The notes beneath the pieces were generated by a model. That model was not told the DNA's origin. It saw only the letters and a list, made by a program, of their open reading frames with translations, and ran no database searches. Of a stretch of DNA of 64,000 nucleotides, positions 22,262 to 32,891 are shown in pieces. Where the stretch lies: the NCBI RefSeq assembly GCF_910594005.1, contig NC_057823.1, positions 63,982,015-64,046,014 on the forward strand. Direction: 5' to 3'. The first letter of the stretch is position 1; each line of letters opens with the position of its first letter. This stretch comes from Cervus elaphus. Taxonomy: Eukaryota > Chordata > Mammalia > Artiodactyla > Cervidae. A program made the position numbers and the translations under genes.

Positions 22262-22790
22262 CATGAAGAGACTCTTGAACACGAATCTGATGATGTCACT
22301 CCCCTACCTAAACACTTCATTCCCCCACAGAATACCCTTCAAGCTCCTTAAGGCAGGTTGAGTCCCTGCATAGCCTGGCCCCTGCCTACCCTCCAGCCTC
22401 ATCTCTCAACACTTCCTATACGGTTCCTCCCCACCCAACACAACACACATTCTAATAAACTGACCCTCTGTAACTGCTCTGGGACACCAGGATCTCTTGA
22501 ACCTATGGCTGCCTTTGTGTATCCTCATTCTCCACCAAGTTCTCTATAGACTTGAACTGCTCATTCCTACCCTCCTCTAGTGCTCAGCCTAGACATGGCT
22601 TCCTCTGGAAAGCTTCTCTGATTCCAGAGAACTAGCTTAGGTACCTCCCCTACAGGCTGTGTAATCGTTTTTTCATCTCTCCTTCACACTCTACTGTTTC
22701 CTGGGCCAGGGAGTGACGCCTTGTTCTTCATTGTGCCCCAGCGTTTGCTCCGCGCCCCACCCAGAGGGGGCGCTCCGTCACTCATTTGAG
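22262..22790 (+). repeat. LINE L2 3' region
   Basis: Long L2 segment: aatctgatgatgtcactccc, cttcaagctccttaaggca, cagcctcatctctcaacact, ggaaagcttctctgattcc and gtaatcgttttttcatctct. Confidence 0.7.
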
Positions 22791-23608
22791 TGAATGGGAT
22801 TATACCAAGAGGAGGATGGGAAAGATAAAGCAAGAGGGCTGACTCCGTTTACAAGGGTCTCTTACGTCTCTTCCACCCCAGACTCATAACAGCTTTCTGG
22901 CTCCCCGTCCTTGGAGAGTTCTCTGAGGTCCACACTCAGCCCTCAGGCTGTAAGTCCGAGCCAGGTGGGGCTTGGACTGAATACAGGTGGGGATTCTTCC
23001 ACCCCTTCTGGTCCTTCTCCGGTTTCCAACCTAGAGTTTCAGCCCCAAGGACGCGCAGCATCCACCTTCCCTCAACAGCTCAGCTGGTCAGAGAATAAGA
23101 ATGAAGGCCTTATGCTCCCAGGGCGAGCAGCCAAGGGAGCGGGTCTGGAGTAGGGGTGGGGATGGGGCAGGACAGGGGAAGGGGGGAAGGCCCCGGGCAC
23201 GGGGGGTGGGCGAGAGTGAGGGGTGGGGTGGGGATGGGCGAAAGTGGGGGTGGCGGGGAGGAGGGGGGGGGCAAGGATCTACTTCAGGAGCTCTCAGAGC
23301 CCTTCACCCGTGACCTCCCAGGGCCTCTCCTCTCTAATGAAAAGCATCGTTTCCCCTAATGTTTCTCAGCAACTCTCAAAGGTCCAGAGAAAGGCAGCCA
23401 GGGATGGCCAGGAGAGAGAGGAGATTATCTTTTAAAATACGGGGATGGGAGGTAGAGGGTAGGGAGAGGGGGACAGTGGGTCATCCTGACCAGGGTTTTC
23501 CAGATTCAGGCATAAGGCACCACCTTCACCACCCATGCGGTATCCTCCTGAATCCTATCCTCTTATTTGCTTTATTTAAGCTTATTTTTTAAAGCTTAGA
23601 TCCATTTA
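22791..23608. other. unique, G-rich intergenic sequence
   Basis: A strongly G-biased plus-strand tract runs at 23146-23275 with many GGGG blocks, followed by purine-rich sequence to about 23480. No gene is recognisable. Confidence 0.55.
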
Positions 23609-23783
23609 ATTTTTTAATATATATTTTTACTTATTTGACTGTGTCAGGTCTTAGTTCCTGCATGCAGGATCTTTAGTTTCAGCATGCGAACTCTTAGTTA
23701 TGGCACGTGGGATCTAGTTCCCTGACCAAGGATGGAACCCAGGCCCCCTGCTTTGGGAGTCTCAGTCACTGGACCACCAGTCC
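23609..23783 (-). mobile_element. CHR-type SINE
   Basis: Minus strand: atttgactgtgtcaggtctt, gcatgcgaactcttagttat, ctgaccaaggatgg, and head ctggaccaccagtccc. Confidence 0.88.
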
Positions 23784-24360
23784 CAAATGCATTTCATTTA
23801 AATGAAAGCTTGTAAAACTTAAACGGAAAAGTATCCCTGGCTGTGCCAGTTGTGTCCTGCTTGCCCCGGGATCCACTCCCCAGCCTTCCGCATCTGCACA
23901 CCTCAGTGGGCACCCAGGGCCTGTTTCCACTTGGGAGGGGCCAGTGGGGAGCACAGTAGGAGACTGGGAAGAGCAGGAAGAAGAGTGAGACTGATGTGTT
24001 AATTTGCCTCAGCTCCTTCCCTGGGGGATCACAGCAAACTGACTCTGTCCCTCAACCCAGGGGCCCAGCTCCCATCCAAGGCTCCCTTCTTGTTCTTGTA
24101 GCCATCTCTCCCGTCGCCTCCTCAGGTCTCAAGCTATTGCTGGGCCTGGGGACCTGCACCATCGCTGTGGCTTACCTACATGGGCCCACATCTGTATAAA
24201 TAGCCCCTTGATTAAATTCTCAGATTACCCATTTTGAAAGTGCCATCTGTTTCCTGCCAGAAACCGGACTGATAAACTTGTCATAAACAGAAAGCAATTG
24301 ACACAGTGCTAAGAAGATGATGATGTTAAATTCTAACTCAGTCTAAAAAGGAATGAGGAA
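23784..24360. other. unique intergenic sequence
   Basis: No repeat or exon is recognisable. Confidence 0.5.
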
Positions 24361-24503
24361 CTTTTTTTTTTTCTTTTCTTTTTTTTTTTTTTGACCATGC
24401 TGCCTGGCATGTGGGACAGTAGTTCCCTGACCAGGGATCAAGCCAGAGTCTCCTACATTGGAAGCACAGAGTCTTAAACAGTGGACTGCCAGGAAAAGTC
24501 CCT
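24361..24503 (-). mobile_element. CHR-type SINE
   Basis: Minus strand with a long T-rich tail, tgaccatgctgcctggcatg, gaccagggatcaag, and head ggactgccaggaaaagtccc. Confidence 0.9.
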
Positions 24504-24739
24504 GGTAATTTCTATATAATGCTATAAAACAACCTCCAGGACATATTAGGTTAAAACAAGAACAACAACCAAACAACAACAACAAAAAAAACCAAGGTGC
24601 CAAACAGTGTTTAGAGTGCAAGAGACAAATGAAAATGTGTATACGTGTTTGCTTATATTTTCAAAGAGAAATGAATGAAAGATAAACCAAAACTTAACAG
24701 AAATGTTTTCCTTCAGTTCAGTTCAGTTCGTTCGCTCAG

Positions 24740-25327
24740 TCATGTCTGACTCTTTGCGACCCCATGAATCGCAGCACAACAGGCCTCCCTGTCCATCTCC
24801 AACTCCCGGAGTTTACTCAAACTCATGTCCATTGAGTTGGTGATGCCATCCAGCCATCTCGTCCTCTGTCGTCCCCTTCTCCTCCTGCCCCCAATCCCTC
24901 CCAGTATCAGGGTCTTTTCCAGTGAGTCAACTCTTCGCATGAGGTGGCCAAAGTATTGGAGTTTCAGCTTCAGCATCAGTCCTTCCAATGAACACCCAGG
25001 ACTGATCTCCTTTATGATGGACTGGTTGAATCTCCTTGCTGTCCAAGGGACTCTCAAGAGTCCTCTCCAACACCACAGTTCAAAAGCATCAATTTTTCGG
25101 TGCTCAGCTTTCTTCACAGTCCAACTCTCACATCCATACATGACCACTGGAAAAACCATAGCCTTGACTAGACGGACCTTTGTTGGCAAAGTAATGTCTC
25201 TGCTTTTTAATATGCTGTCTAAGTTGGTCATAACTTTCCTTCCAAGGAGTAAGTGTCTTTTAATTTCATTGCTGCAATCACAATCTGCAGTGATTTTGGA
25301 GCCCAAAAAAATAAAGTCTGACACTTT
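24740..25327 (-). pseudogene. BovB reverse transcriptase C-terminal remnant
   Basis: One open minus-strand frame encodes the C-terminal part of BovB ORF2 after the RT core. Visible are DFIFLGSKIT, MVFPVVMYGCESWTVKKAE, LKLQYFGHLMRR and RRRRGRQRTRWLDGI, the usual BovB order. The open frame continues left-to-right into the 164-bp insert, so its N-terminal 29 or so codons are not BovB. The RT active site is absent, so it is a dead fragment, although the reading frame of this part is intact. Confidence 0.9.
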
Positions 25328-25491
25328 AGATAATCTGGAAAATTTGAACACAGACTGGGTATTGAATGATACTAAGGAATTACTTTTTAAAAAAAAAAAA
25401 TTATTTATTTTCACTTGGACTGCTTTACAATGTTGTTTTGGTTTCTCCCATACATCAGTATGAATCAGTCATAGGTATACATGTCCCCTCC
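25328..25491. repeat. copied 164-bp module (L1M 3'UTR plus L1 end) inside BovB
   Basis: This is the same sequence as 27211-27373, differing by eye only in a T/A homopolymer. It contains 60 bp of L1M 3'UTR joined to about 100 bp of a younger L1 3' end, so it copies a unique junction. BovB resumes at once on each side with no poly-A and no clear target duplication beyond cact. Confidence 0.92.
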
Positions 25492-25732
25492 ACTGTCTCC
25501 CCATCTATTTCCCATGGAGTGATGGGACCAGATGCCATGATCTTAGTTTTCTGAATGTTGAGCTTTAAGCCAACTTTTTCACTCTCCTCTTTCACTTTCA
25601 TCAAGAGGCTTTTTAGTTCCTCTTCATGTTTTCCTTAAGGAGAGAGAAAAAGGCAAAAACTAGCTTTCTGAATATACCTTGTTATATAATTCTAAATTTG
25701 GAACTATTAAATGTTTTACATAATTTAAAATG

Positions 25733-25951
25733 TGCTGTGCATGCATGCTCAGTTGTGTCCAACTCTTTTTGACCCTATGGACTGTACTCTGCTAGGCTCC
25801 TTTGCCCAGGGAATTTTCCAAGCAAGAATACTGGGGTGGTTTGCCATTTCCTTCTCCAGGGGATCTTCCCGACCCAGGGATCAAACCTGTGCCTCCTATA
25901 TCTCTTGCACTGGCAGAAGGATTCTTTACCACTGCGCCACCTGAGAAGCCC
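25733..25951 (-). mobile_element. Bov-tA SINE with 12-bp target duplication
   Basis: Minus-strand copy from gcatgctcagttgtgtcca to gcgccacctgagaagccc. A perfect taatttaaaatg duplication lies at 25721-25732 and 25952-25963. Confidence 0.95.
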
Positions 25952-25963
25952 TAATTTAAAATG

Positions 25964-26325
25964 CTAAATTGTATCAAAGAGATAAGTAAATTATAAAAAG
26001 GAAAAGATACAGGAGCAACTGAACCTCATTGTATATCAAGTTGGAGGCATAACCATCCTGAGAATCATTATTTCAAGTAAATTTAATAGTATTTTGGCTG
26101 TTCATCCTTAATAAGATATATACTTGGGGGGAAAAGATGTATTCCACAGACTTAATTTTAGTACTGATATTATCCAGATATTATTATCTGGATACAGTAG
26201 GTAAAGAAATTATATGTGGTAAAGGAATCATATTGATATCGTTAGCACTCAACATTTGGATCCTAAGAGATAAATTTTTTTTTAATAAAAAATGAAAATG
26301 CTGGGAATTTAGAGCCCTGAGCACA
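25964..26325. other. unique AT-rich intergenic sequence
   Basis: Local repeat of tattatctgg near 26170-26195; otherwise nothing recognisable. Confidence 0.5.
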
Positions 26326-26907
26326 TCACTTTTCTTTCCTTGTCTTTGCCAACACCCTTAGAAGCAGCCAATCAGCTGCATCATCCTCCTTCATTTCACT
26401 GAGATGCTCTATGACAGCAAATACTTGATCACTTAGAGCCTTGGCTTCTCTAGGTACTTGGTTATGAGAATCTATGGCTGATAGTTTATTTGTTTGTTTA
26501 TGACTGCCCTGGTTCTTTGTTGCTGTGTCAGGGCTTTCTCTAGTTGCAGTGAGCAGGGCTTTCTCTAGTGGCAGTGAGCAGGGCTTTCTCTTTGTTGTGG
26601 TGCTTGGGCTTCTCATTGTTTTGGCTTCTCTTGTTGCGGTCCACAGGCTCTAGACCTGTGGGCTCAGAGGTTGCCACTTGCCAGCCCTAAAGTGTGGGCA
26701 GTTTCAGCGCATGGCCTTAGTTGCCCCAAGGCATGTGGGATCTTCCCCAACCAAGGATCGAACCCGTGTTCCCTGCATTGGCAGGGCGGTGCCAGCTAAT
26801 AGTGCCACCATCTGCCATGGACGGCAAGTATCCCCTTTAAGACTGAAAACAGGTCATTAGTGCCTTTAAATCCAGTCAGACTAGAGAACCAATTTAAAAA
26901 ACTCATC
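26326..26907 (-). pseudogene. unidentified coding-like remnant split by a SINE
   Basis: Minus-strand reading shows two open pieces. One runs from an ATG at 26907 (start MSFLNWFSSLTGFKGTNDLF) to about 26815. The other lies left of the SINE at 26478, with VPREAKALSDQVFAVIEHL and DDAADWLLLRVLAKTRKEK, then a stop at 26326. The charged, helix-like C-terminus looks protein-derived, but I do not recognise the family. The SINE lies between the pieces and the frames may be offset by one base. It could be a processed pseudogene, an old transposon gene or chance. Confidence 0.3.
26478..26812 (-). mobile_element. CHR-1/SINE2-1 type SINE with internal duplication
   Basis: Minus strand: gactgccctggttctttgtt, then a tandemly repeated gcagtgagcagggctttctc unit, cattgttttggcttctcttg, gcatgtgggatcttcccc, and a degenerate tRNA head near 26770-26810. 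Confidence 0.88.
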
Positions 26908-27268
26908 TTAATATTCTATTCCTCAGGAGCCATTCTCAATTTTATCAGTCTGTATCTGAATCAAACCACCGGTTTACAGGAAATGAAGGGTTAGAGGAAA
27001 ATATTTAGGAACACTGTGAGAATCCAACCAGCCATATTCAGAATGTCAGAAATTCTGCAGGACAAATGAGATGGTTTCTTCAATAAATGGTGTAAAAAAA
27101 GGTGGGTGGGGGGAGGAACTACAATAGATTAATGGGACGTAAGAAGAGTGTATTGTGTCGGTTTCTTTGTATCTTGATTCAAATTAGCCAAATAGAAATA
27201 AAGATTTTTAAGATAATCTGGAAAATTTGAACACAGACTGGGTATTGAATGATACTAAGGAATTACTT

Positions 27269-27994
27269 TTTTTAAAAAAAAATTATTTATTTTCACTTGG
27301 ACTGCTTTACAATGTTGTTTTGGTTTCTCCCATACATCAGTATGAATCAGTCATAGGTATACATGTCCCCTCCCTCTTGAACCTCCCTCCCACCTCCCAT
27401 CCCATCCCACCCCTCTAGGTTGTCACAGAGCACTGGTTTGAGCTCCTTGTGTTATAGAGCAAATTCCCACTGGCTATCTGTTTTCCATATGGTAATGTAT
27501 GTACTTCAGTGCTACTCTCTCAATTCACCCCAGAGCTGAATTCGTCCCAGGGGCACTTTCTCCTGCCCCTGCTGTGCCTGTGAGTCTGTTCTCTATGTCT
27601 GAGTCTCTATTCCTGCCCTGCAAACAGATTCCTCAGTACCATTTTTCTAGATCCCATATATATGCATTAATATATGATATTTGTTTTTCCTCTTTCCGAC
27701 TTACTTCACTCTGTATAACAGGCTCTAGATTCATCCATCTGATTAGAACTGACTAAGATTTGTTCCTTTTAGTGGCTGAGTGATGTATATATCACAAATT
27801 CGATTGTATGTACCCACAACTTCTTTATCCATTCATCTGCTGATGTACATCTAGGTTCCTTCCGTGTCCTGGCTATTGTAAACAATGCTGCAATGAACAC
27901 TGGGGTACATGTGTCTTTTTCAATTATGGTTTTCTCATGGTATATGCCCAGCAGTGGGATTGCTGGGTCATATGGTAGTTTTATTCCTATATAT
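27269..27994 (-). mobile_element. L1 3' end (artiodactyl L1), 5'-truncated
   Basis: The minus-strand L1 3'UTR and ORF2 end (gcttctcccatacatcag-like block at 27326, cattcatctgctgatg, gctattgtaaacaatgctgc, gggattgctgggtcatatgg). A 15-bp duplication, actaaggaattactt, lies at 27254-27268 and 27995-28009. Confidence 0.92.
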
Positions 27995-28008
27995 ACTAAG
28001 GAATTACT

Positions 28009-28009
<1 letters not shown>

Positions 28010-28059
<50 letters not shown>

Positions 28060-28063
28060 TTGC
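28010..28063. repeat. (TA)n plus T-run, probable tail-only retroposon
   Basis: A TA run (28014-28041) and T-run (28042-28061) lie between two further copies of aggaattactt (27999-28009 and 28064-28074). The arrangement fits an extremely truncated insertion of a retroposon tail. Confidence 0.7.
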
Positions 28064-28370
28064 AGGAATTACTTTCAATTGTATTAGGTGAGATGATGGA
28101 ATTGTGGCTCCACCAAAAAGAAAGTTCTTATCTGTTAGCTTTACATACTGAAATATTTATGGTTGTGATGGTATAATGCAAAGACAAGATTTGTTTTGAA
28201 ATACTCTTAAGAAAAGGTGTGTGATAGGGCTGGGTATATAAACAAGTTTGATGAACTCTTGATAGTGATTAGAGCTGGATGCTGAGTACTTAGAAGGTTA
28301 ATAGTATTATTCTCTTTGTTTTGAATTCTGCTTGAAACTTTCCACAAAACATTTAGATAACAATATTGAA

Positions 28371-28647
28371 TTAAACTAAATTGTTTCTGTTTCTTGTGAA
28401 GGTTCTGATCCTAACATGGGCTCACTTGTTGTTAAAAAATAAAAAACATTATTAGCAAGTGAGGGGCGTTAGCAATTTACTAACTCCAAACCACAACTTT
28501 CTCCTCCATGTGATCAGAAGGCTTGGAAAAATATTTAAAGGAAAACAGTTTATTTACTCTGTTGATTCAGTGTAGTTTCATGCGAAAAATAATCTTCAGG
28601 ACAAAAAGTGGTCCGTGTCCCACCTTGAGAAGCTCTGGTATTATAAA
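28371..28647. other. unique intergenic sequence
   Basis: AT-rich; nothing recognisable. Confidence 0.5.
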
Positions 28648-28803
28648 GTGAACCCAGGACTCAGGGCAGGAGGCCTGGGATCTCATTCTCACTCAGTGCT
28701 GTCTCACAGAAAGTTCCCTTGCCTTGGGTTCTTTCTCTGTAAAATGGGAGAAATCAGGCTAAAAGATCTCAAGGATCCCTCCAGTTATGTCATGCTGTGA
28801 TTT
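28648..28803 (+). repeat. MIR-like SINE
   Basis: Plus strand: gtgaacccaggactcaggg, ctctgtaaaatgggagaaat and a 3' block ggatccctccagttatgtc. Confidence 0.65.
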
Positions 28804-28893
28804 AGTAAATGATCAACGTGTCTAACAACTCATTTAGTCATTCAACAACCTATTTGTTTAACACCTGCTATTGATGGTGCTTATGCTGGGATG

Positions 28894-29170
28894 CCCGGAG
28901 AAGGCAATGGCAACCCACTCCAGTACTCTTGCCTGGAAAATCCCATGGACGGAGGAGCCTGGTAGGCTGCATGCAGTCCATGGGGTTGCTAAGAGTCGAT
29001 GTGACTGAGCAACTTCAGTTTCACTTTTCACTTTCATGCATTGGGGAAAGAAATGGCAGCCCTCTCCAGTGTTCTTGCCTGGAGAATCCCAGGGACAGGG
29101 GAGCCTGGTGGGCTGCCGTCTATGGGGTCGCACAGAGTCGGACACGACTGAAGCGACTTAGCAGCAGCAG
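28894..29170 (+). mobile_element. Bov-A2 SINE (dimer) with target duplication
   Basis: Two tandem Bov-A monomers (ccggagaaggcaatggcaac and gaaagaaatggcagccctc starts), ending gactgaagcgacttagcagc. The ctgggatgc repeats at about 28885 and 29172 flank it. Confidence 0.95.
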
Positions 29171-29174
29171 CTGG

Positions 29175-30293
29175 GATGCGCCTAGACATAGTCTGTGCCT
29201 TCATAAAGCTTAGAGTCTAGCTGAAATCGGCTATTTCCAAGAGAATGTCATTTATTCTGAAAAATAGACAGTGGGGTATTGTCACATTTTGGAAGGAGCC
29301 TGACCATTTTCTCCCAGGTTTCCTATCTATTCAAATCCTAACTCTTCCTCCCCAAACTGCCTGCATTTCAGAACAACTGTTGCCTCTGGGAACCAAGAGA
29401 TGCAATCCTCTGAGTGCCTAGGTAGGGGGGTGTTCTTATCCTGAAGCAGAGTCTTCCCTCCCCACATGGGGGCTGAGAGTGGGAAGAGGGATGGGCCAGG
29501 GGAAAACTTGGGTGCAATAAAATAGAGAAAGGGTCAGTGAAGGCAGAGGGACAAAAGGTACCAGCCCACTGCTTCCCTTACCTCACTGCAAGTGCTAGAA
29601 TAAAGATACCACACTTTCTCATTCCTCTGCAGGGAGATAACATAAAGAAATGTCACTACATGACTTTTAAACTAACCCCATCAATAGGAATCTGTCCAAA
29701 GAATTGTTTTAATCTTTCTACCTCAGTCTTCTCTGTGGATTAGGGATAAAGGTATCTATCCCCATAAAGCAATTAAGATCCAGGCAGATACTCCATGTAA
29801 AAGGCTTAGTACAATAACTGGAACATTTCACTACTTCTTGTCCACTCCATACATTCACCAGACCCAGAAACAACTCCCTAGCTTGCCTAGCCTTCCTGGA
29901 GTACAACTGTCTTTTGTTTATTTTACTTTATTTATTTTGGAGTATAACATTCTTGTTGATTATCTGTGACCCTTGCTCACAGTCTCCCTTTGGACCCAGA
30001 AAACCCACCTTTGGAACCCTGGCCATTCAATTTATGGCCCCTGGGTTGAATGACCCAAGCAGGTATGCTTGGAACACTCAAGAAACCAATCAAATTCTTT
30101 TCTATGAGTGTTCATTGGAATACTAATGACCATTAAGAACAGCCAGGAGGCTAGGATGGATCTGATCCTTTTTTTTTTTTTCTAAAAGACTTTTCCAAAT
30201 TCCCTTGGTAGACACACCCAGCCTTTGTCTCTATTAACACTAACCCCAGGCCGGTCTCATCACTTCATGGCAAATAGATGGGGGAAAAATGCA
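29175..30293. other. mostly unique intergenic sequence
   Basis: Contains the MIR at 29705-29830 and a T-run at 30168-30181. No gene is recognisable. Confidence 0.5.
29705..29830 (+). repeat. MIR fragment
   Basis: Plus-strand MIR 3' half: ctacctcagtcttctctgtg, gggataaaggtatctatcc and aaaggcttagtacaataact. Confidence 0.65.
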
Positions 30294-30421
30294 CCACTGA
30301 CTCAATGGAGGTGAATTTGAGCAGACTCCCGGAGATGGTAAAGGAAAGGGAGGCCTGGCATGCTGCAGTCCAGGGGGTCGCAAAGAGTCAGACACAAATT
30401 AGAAACTGAACAACAACAGCA
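30294..30421 (+). mobile_element. BovB 3' end fragment
   Basis: accactgactcaatggaggt, gaggcctggcatgctgcagt, gggtcgcaaagagtcagac, and tail aactgaacaacaac. Confidence 0.9.
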
Positions 30422-30539
30422 AGAGGCCATTTTCATGTGCCTTGCTTTAACGTGCCCTAGTCTCATCTTAAGAATAGATCATTTTACCCTTGGTTTTAAA
30501 GAGGCATGTCCCAGTACCTCCATAACAATCCTAAACCCT

Positions 30540-30740
30540 TGAAAATTTAGCATCCAGTGGTTTCCCATCTTCCAATGTAGTTAAGGCCAGACTTCTCAAC
30601 TTTCGTTCAAGACTCTCCAACATATGACCTCAACATAGGCCATCATCTTTTATGCAACACTTACTTAATTCATACTTTAGTGATTATTTTCTGTAGACTG
30701 CTCACCTACTTTCTTTCTTTTTCCCAAGTTCAACAAATGC
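30540..30740 (+). repeat. LINE L2 fragment
   Basis: gtggtttcccatcttccaat, caagactctccaacatatga, and cacctactttctttctttt fit the L2 region seen also at 22340. Diverged. Confidence 0.45.
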
Positions 30741-31102
30741 TTATTGGACTTGAGACAAAACCTTTCCCTTTCTGTATGATCTGTTAGAAATTTCAGATGC
30801 CTGCAGGCATATGTTAAGATTTGGTTAAATAGCCCAGTTTAACACAAGAGGGAGGGATGGAGCCTTACTGAACTGGAAAGTATCTGGTCTATAAAAGACA
30901 TTCAAATTTGAAATGCTATGAACAAAGTAGTCACCAAACAAAACACATCTGTTGGCCTAGGACCTTCAGAAAATCATTGCTATCAATTCTTTAATAATAC
31001 ATCCCCAATTCCAAATGAAATTATACACAGACTTTCAATATATTAACAAATAACAGTAGTGTTTTATCAGTGTAAGTTTATTTTCTGATTTTAAACATTA
31101 TC

Positions 31103-31238
31103 TTGGGAATTTCCTAGAAGTCCAGTAGTTAGGACTCTGGACTTTCACAGCCAAGGGCCCAGGTTCAATCCCTGGTCAAAGAACTAAGATCTGCAACCTT
31201 CTCAGTGGCTTGGCCAAAATAAATAAATAGCTAAATAA
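31103..31238 (+). mobile_element. CHR-type SINE
   Basis: gggaatttcctagaagtcca, gggcccaggttcaatccc and an AAATA-rich tail. Flanked by aaacattatctt / aaacattgtctt. Confidence 0.9.
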
Positions 31239-31490
31239 ACATTGTCTTATCTGTTTGTGAAAGCCAGTCAACATGAAGAGCAGGCACTGATGATCACAAG
31301 AACTTAAAACTAGGATTTAGGTTTCAATCATTGACTTCAATCAGCCTCATGGCCGATTCATTGAATAATATATTTTTTATGCCATAATATTGAGAGAATA
31401 TCAATTTATAGATACATAGTTGAAAATGGGCACAGTTTTTAAACAGCTCACTTTGAAACACAGAATATTTTGCAGTTAAACAGAGAATAA

Positions 31491-31821
31491 CTCTTGAGAA
31501 TCCCTTGAACAGCAAGGCGATCAAACCAGTCAATCCTAAAGGAAATCAACCCTGAATATTTACTGGAAGCACTGAAGCTGAAGCTCCAATATTTTGGACA
31601 CCTGATTCAAAGAGCCAACGTACCAGTAAAGATCCTAATGCTGGGAAAGATAGAGGGCAGGAGGAAAAGGGGGTGACGGAGGACGAATGTTTGGATGGCA
31701 TCACTGACTCAATGGACATGAGTCTGAGCAAACTCCAGGAGATAGTGAAGGAGAGGGAAGCCTAACATACTGTGGTCCGTGGGGTCACAAAGAATCAGAC
31801 ACAACTTAGCAACTGAAAAAC
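31491..31821 (+). mobile_element. BovB 3' end with 13-bp target duplication
   Basis: BovB from ctcttgagaatcccttgaac through ctgaagctgaagctccaat and gatggcatcactgactcaat to the tail. aaacagagaataa (31478-31490) and aaacagaggataa (31822-31834) flank it. Confidence 0.93.
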
Positions 31822-31969
31822 AAACAGAGGATAAAGGAGAGGCTTGATTCCAAAGTCTACACACACACACAAAAACTTAAGTTGATAGCTAATCCCTGAT
31901 ATTTTGTAGACTTCTCTTTCTCAGAAATAGAAACACTGATTTTTAACTGCATGTGTGATGAACAGACTT

Positions 31970-32280
31970 TTAAAAACTGAATTTCCTCAAATTCTTTGCA
32001 GATAGATGTGGTCATATAACTAAGTTCTGGCCTAACAACATACATAGTAGTGTCATATGCAATTTTGAGGAAATATCTTGCTGACAGAATGCAATTGGGG
32101 TGGGTGGAGCTTAAGCAGCCACTTTGGAACACGACATTTAAAGCCCATGTAGAGTGTGGCAGAGCAGCAAAATAGAGTGAATCATGAAGCTGTGGAGTCC
32201 TATCCCAAGGAGAGAGGTGCGAGGCCTTGCACCAAGGCCATTGAAGTGGAGACCATAACCAAGGTTACCTCTGTAACCTT
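31970..32280 (+). repeat. ancient interspersed repeat, family not assigned
   Basis: agatagatgtggtcatataa, ttctggcctaacaacatac, gaatcatgaagctgtgg; same family as 21130-21358 and 37080-37340. Confidence 0.45.
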
Positions 32281-32455
32281 GTAACCCTTTGTAACTGTTG
32301 CCAAAAGCCCCCTTGATCATCACCAGCAAGCTTCCTGACCCCAAATTGGGCAAAAATGCCCACCTTGGTACTTACCCTATAGCACCCTAACCTAATGCCA
32401 CCCTTCCAGCAGGAATTATCTATGTCTTGAGACTATGAAAATTGGCTGCTAACCT

Positions 32456-32655
32456 GCAGCTCAGAGGTTAAAGCATCTGCCTGCAAAGCGGGAGACCTGG
32501 GTTTGATCCCTGGGTCAGGAAGATCCCCTGGAGAAGGAAATGGCAACCCACTCCAGTATTCTTGCTTGGAGAATCCCATGGACGGAGGAGCCTGGTGGGC
32601 TACAGTCCACGGGATCGCAAAGAGTCAGACACAACTGAGTGACTTAAATTTCACT
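32456..32655 (+). mobile_element. Bov-tA SINE
   Basis: Plus strand: gctcagaggttaaagcatct, then gagaaggaaatggcaaccc, ending acaactgagtgacttaaat. It is the first of a tandem pair. Confidence 0.94.
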
Positions 32656-32671
32656 TTTTCAACCCGCGAAA

Positions 32672-32891
32672 GGGCTTTCCAGGTGGCGTTAGTGGTAAAG
32701 AACCTGCCTGCCAATGCAGGAGACATAAGAGACGTGGGTTCGATCCCTGGGTCAGGAAGATCTCCTAGAGGAGGGCATGGCAACCCACTCCAGTATTCTT
32801 GCCTGAAGAATCCTGTGGACAGAGGAACCTGGTGGGCTACAGTTCATAGGGTCACAAAGAGTCAGAGGGGACTGAAGTGACTGAGCATGCA
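32672..32891 (+). mobile_element. Bov-tA SINE (second of pair)
   Basis: Plus strand: gggctttccaggtggcgtta, ending gaagtgactgagcatgc. It differs from its neighbour by an insert (gagacataagagacg), so the pair is two insertions rather than a tandem duplication. Confidence 0.95.

Larger units (their letters stand above)
24714..25625 (-). mobile_element. BovB (RTE-type) LINE, 5'-truncated, with a later insert
   Basis: The minus-strand BovB 3' end starts with the cagttcagttcag tail at 24714. An 11-bp duplication, atgttttcctt, flanks it at 24703-24713 and 25626-25636. The element is interrupted at 25328-25491 by a copied L1M/L1 segment, after which BovB resumes at ctgtctccccatctatttcc. BovB is a LINE thought to have entered ruminants by horizontal transfer from squamates (established knowledge). 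Confidence 0.95.
26985..28370 (+). repeat. ancient L1M 3'UTR, interrupted twice
   Basis: Blocks in L1M order: gacaaatgagatggtttctt (27061), caaattagccaaatagaaat, ctggaaaatttgaacacaga, actgggtattgaatgatact, then after the inserts gtattaggtgagatgatgga (28081), ctgaaatatttatggttgtg and gaaactttccacaaaaca. Interrupted by a younger L1 (27269-27994) and by a tail-only insertion (28010-28063). Confidence 0.75.

Noticed and set aside
32456..32891. Two adjacent Bov-tA as a tandem duplication or CRISPR-like repeat
   Set aside because: They differ by an internal insert and many bases, and no short regular repeat-spacer pattern exists anywhere in the window.
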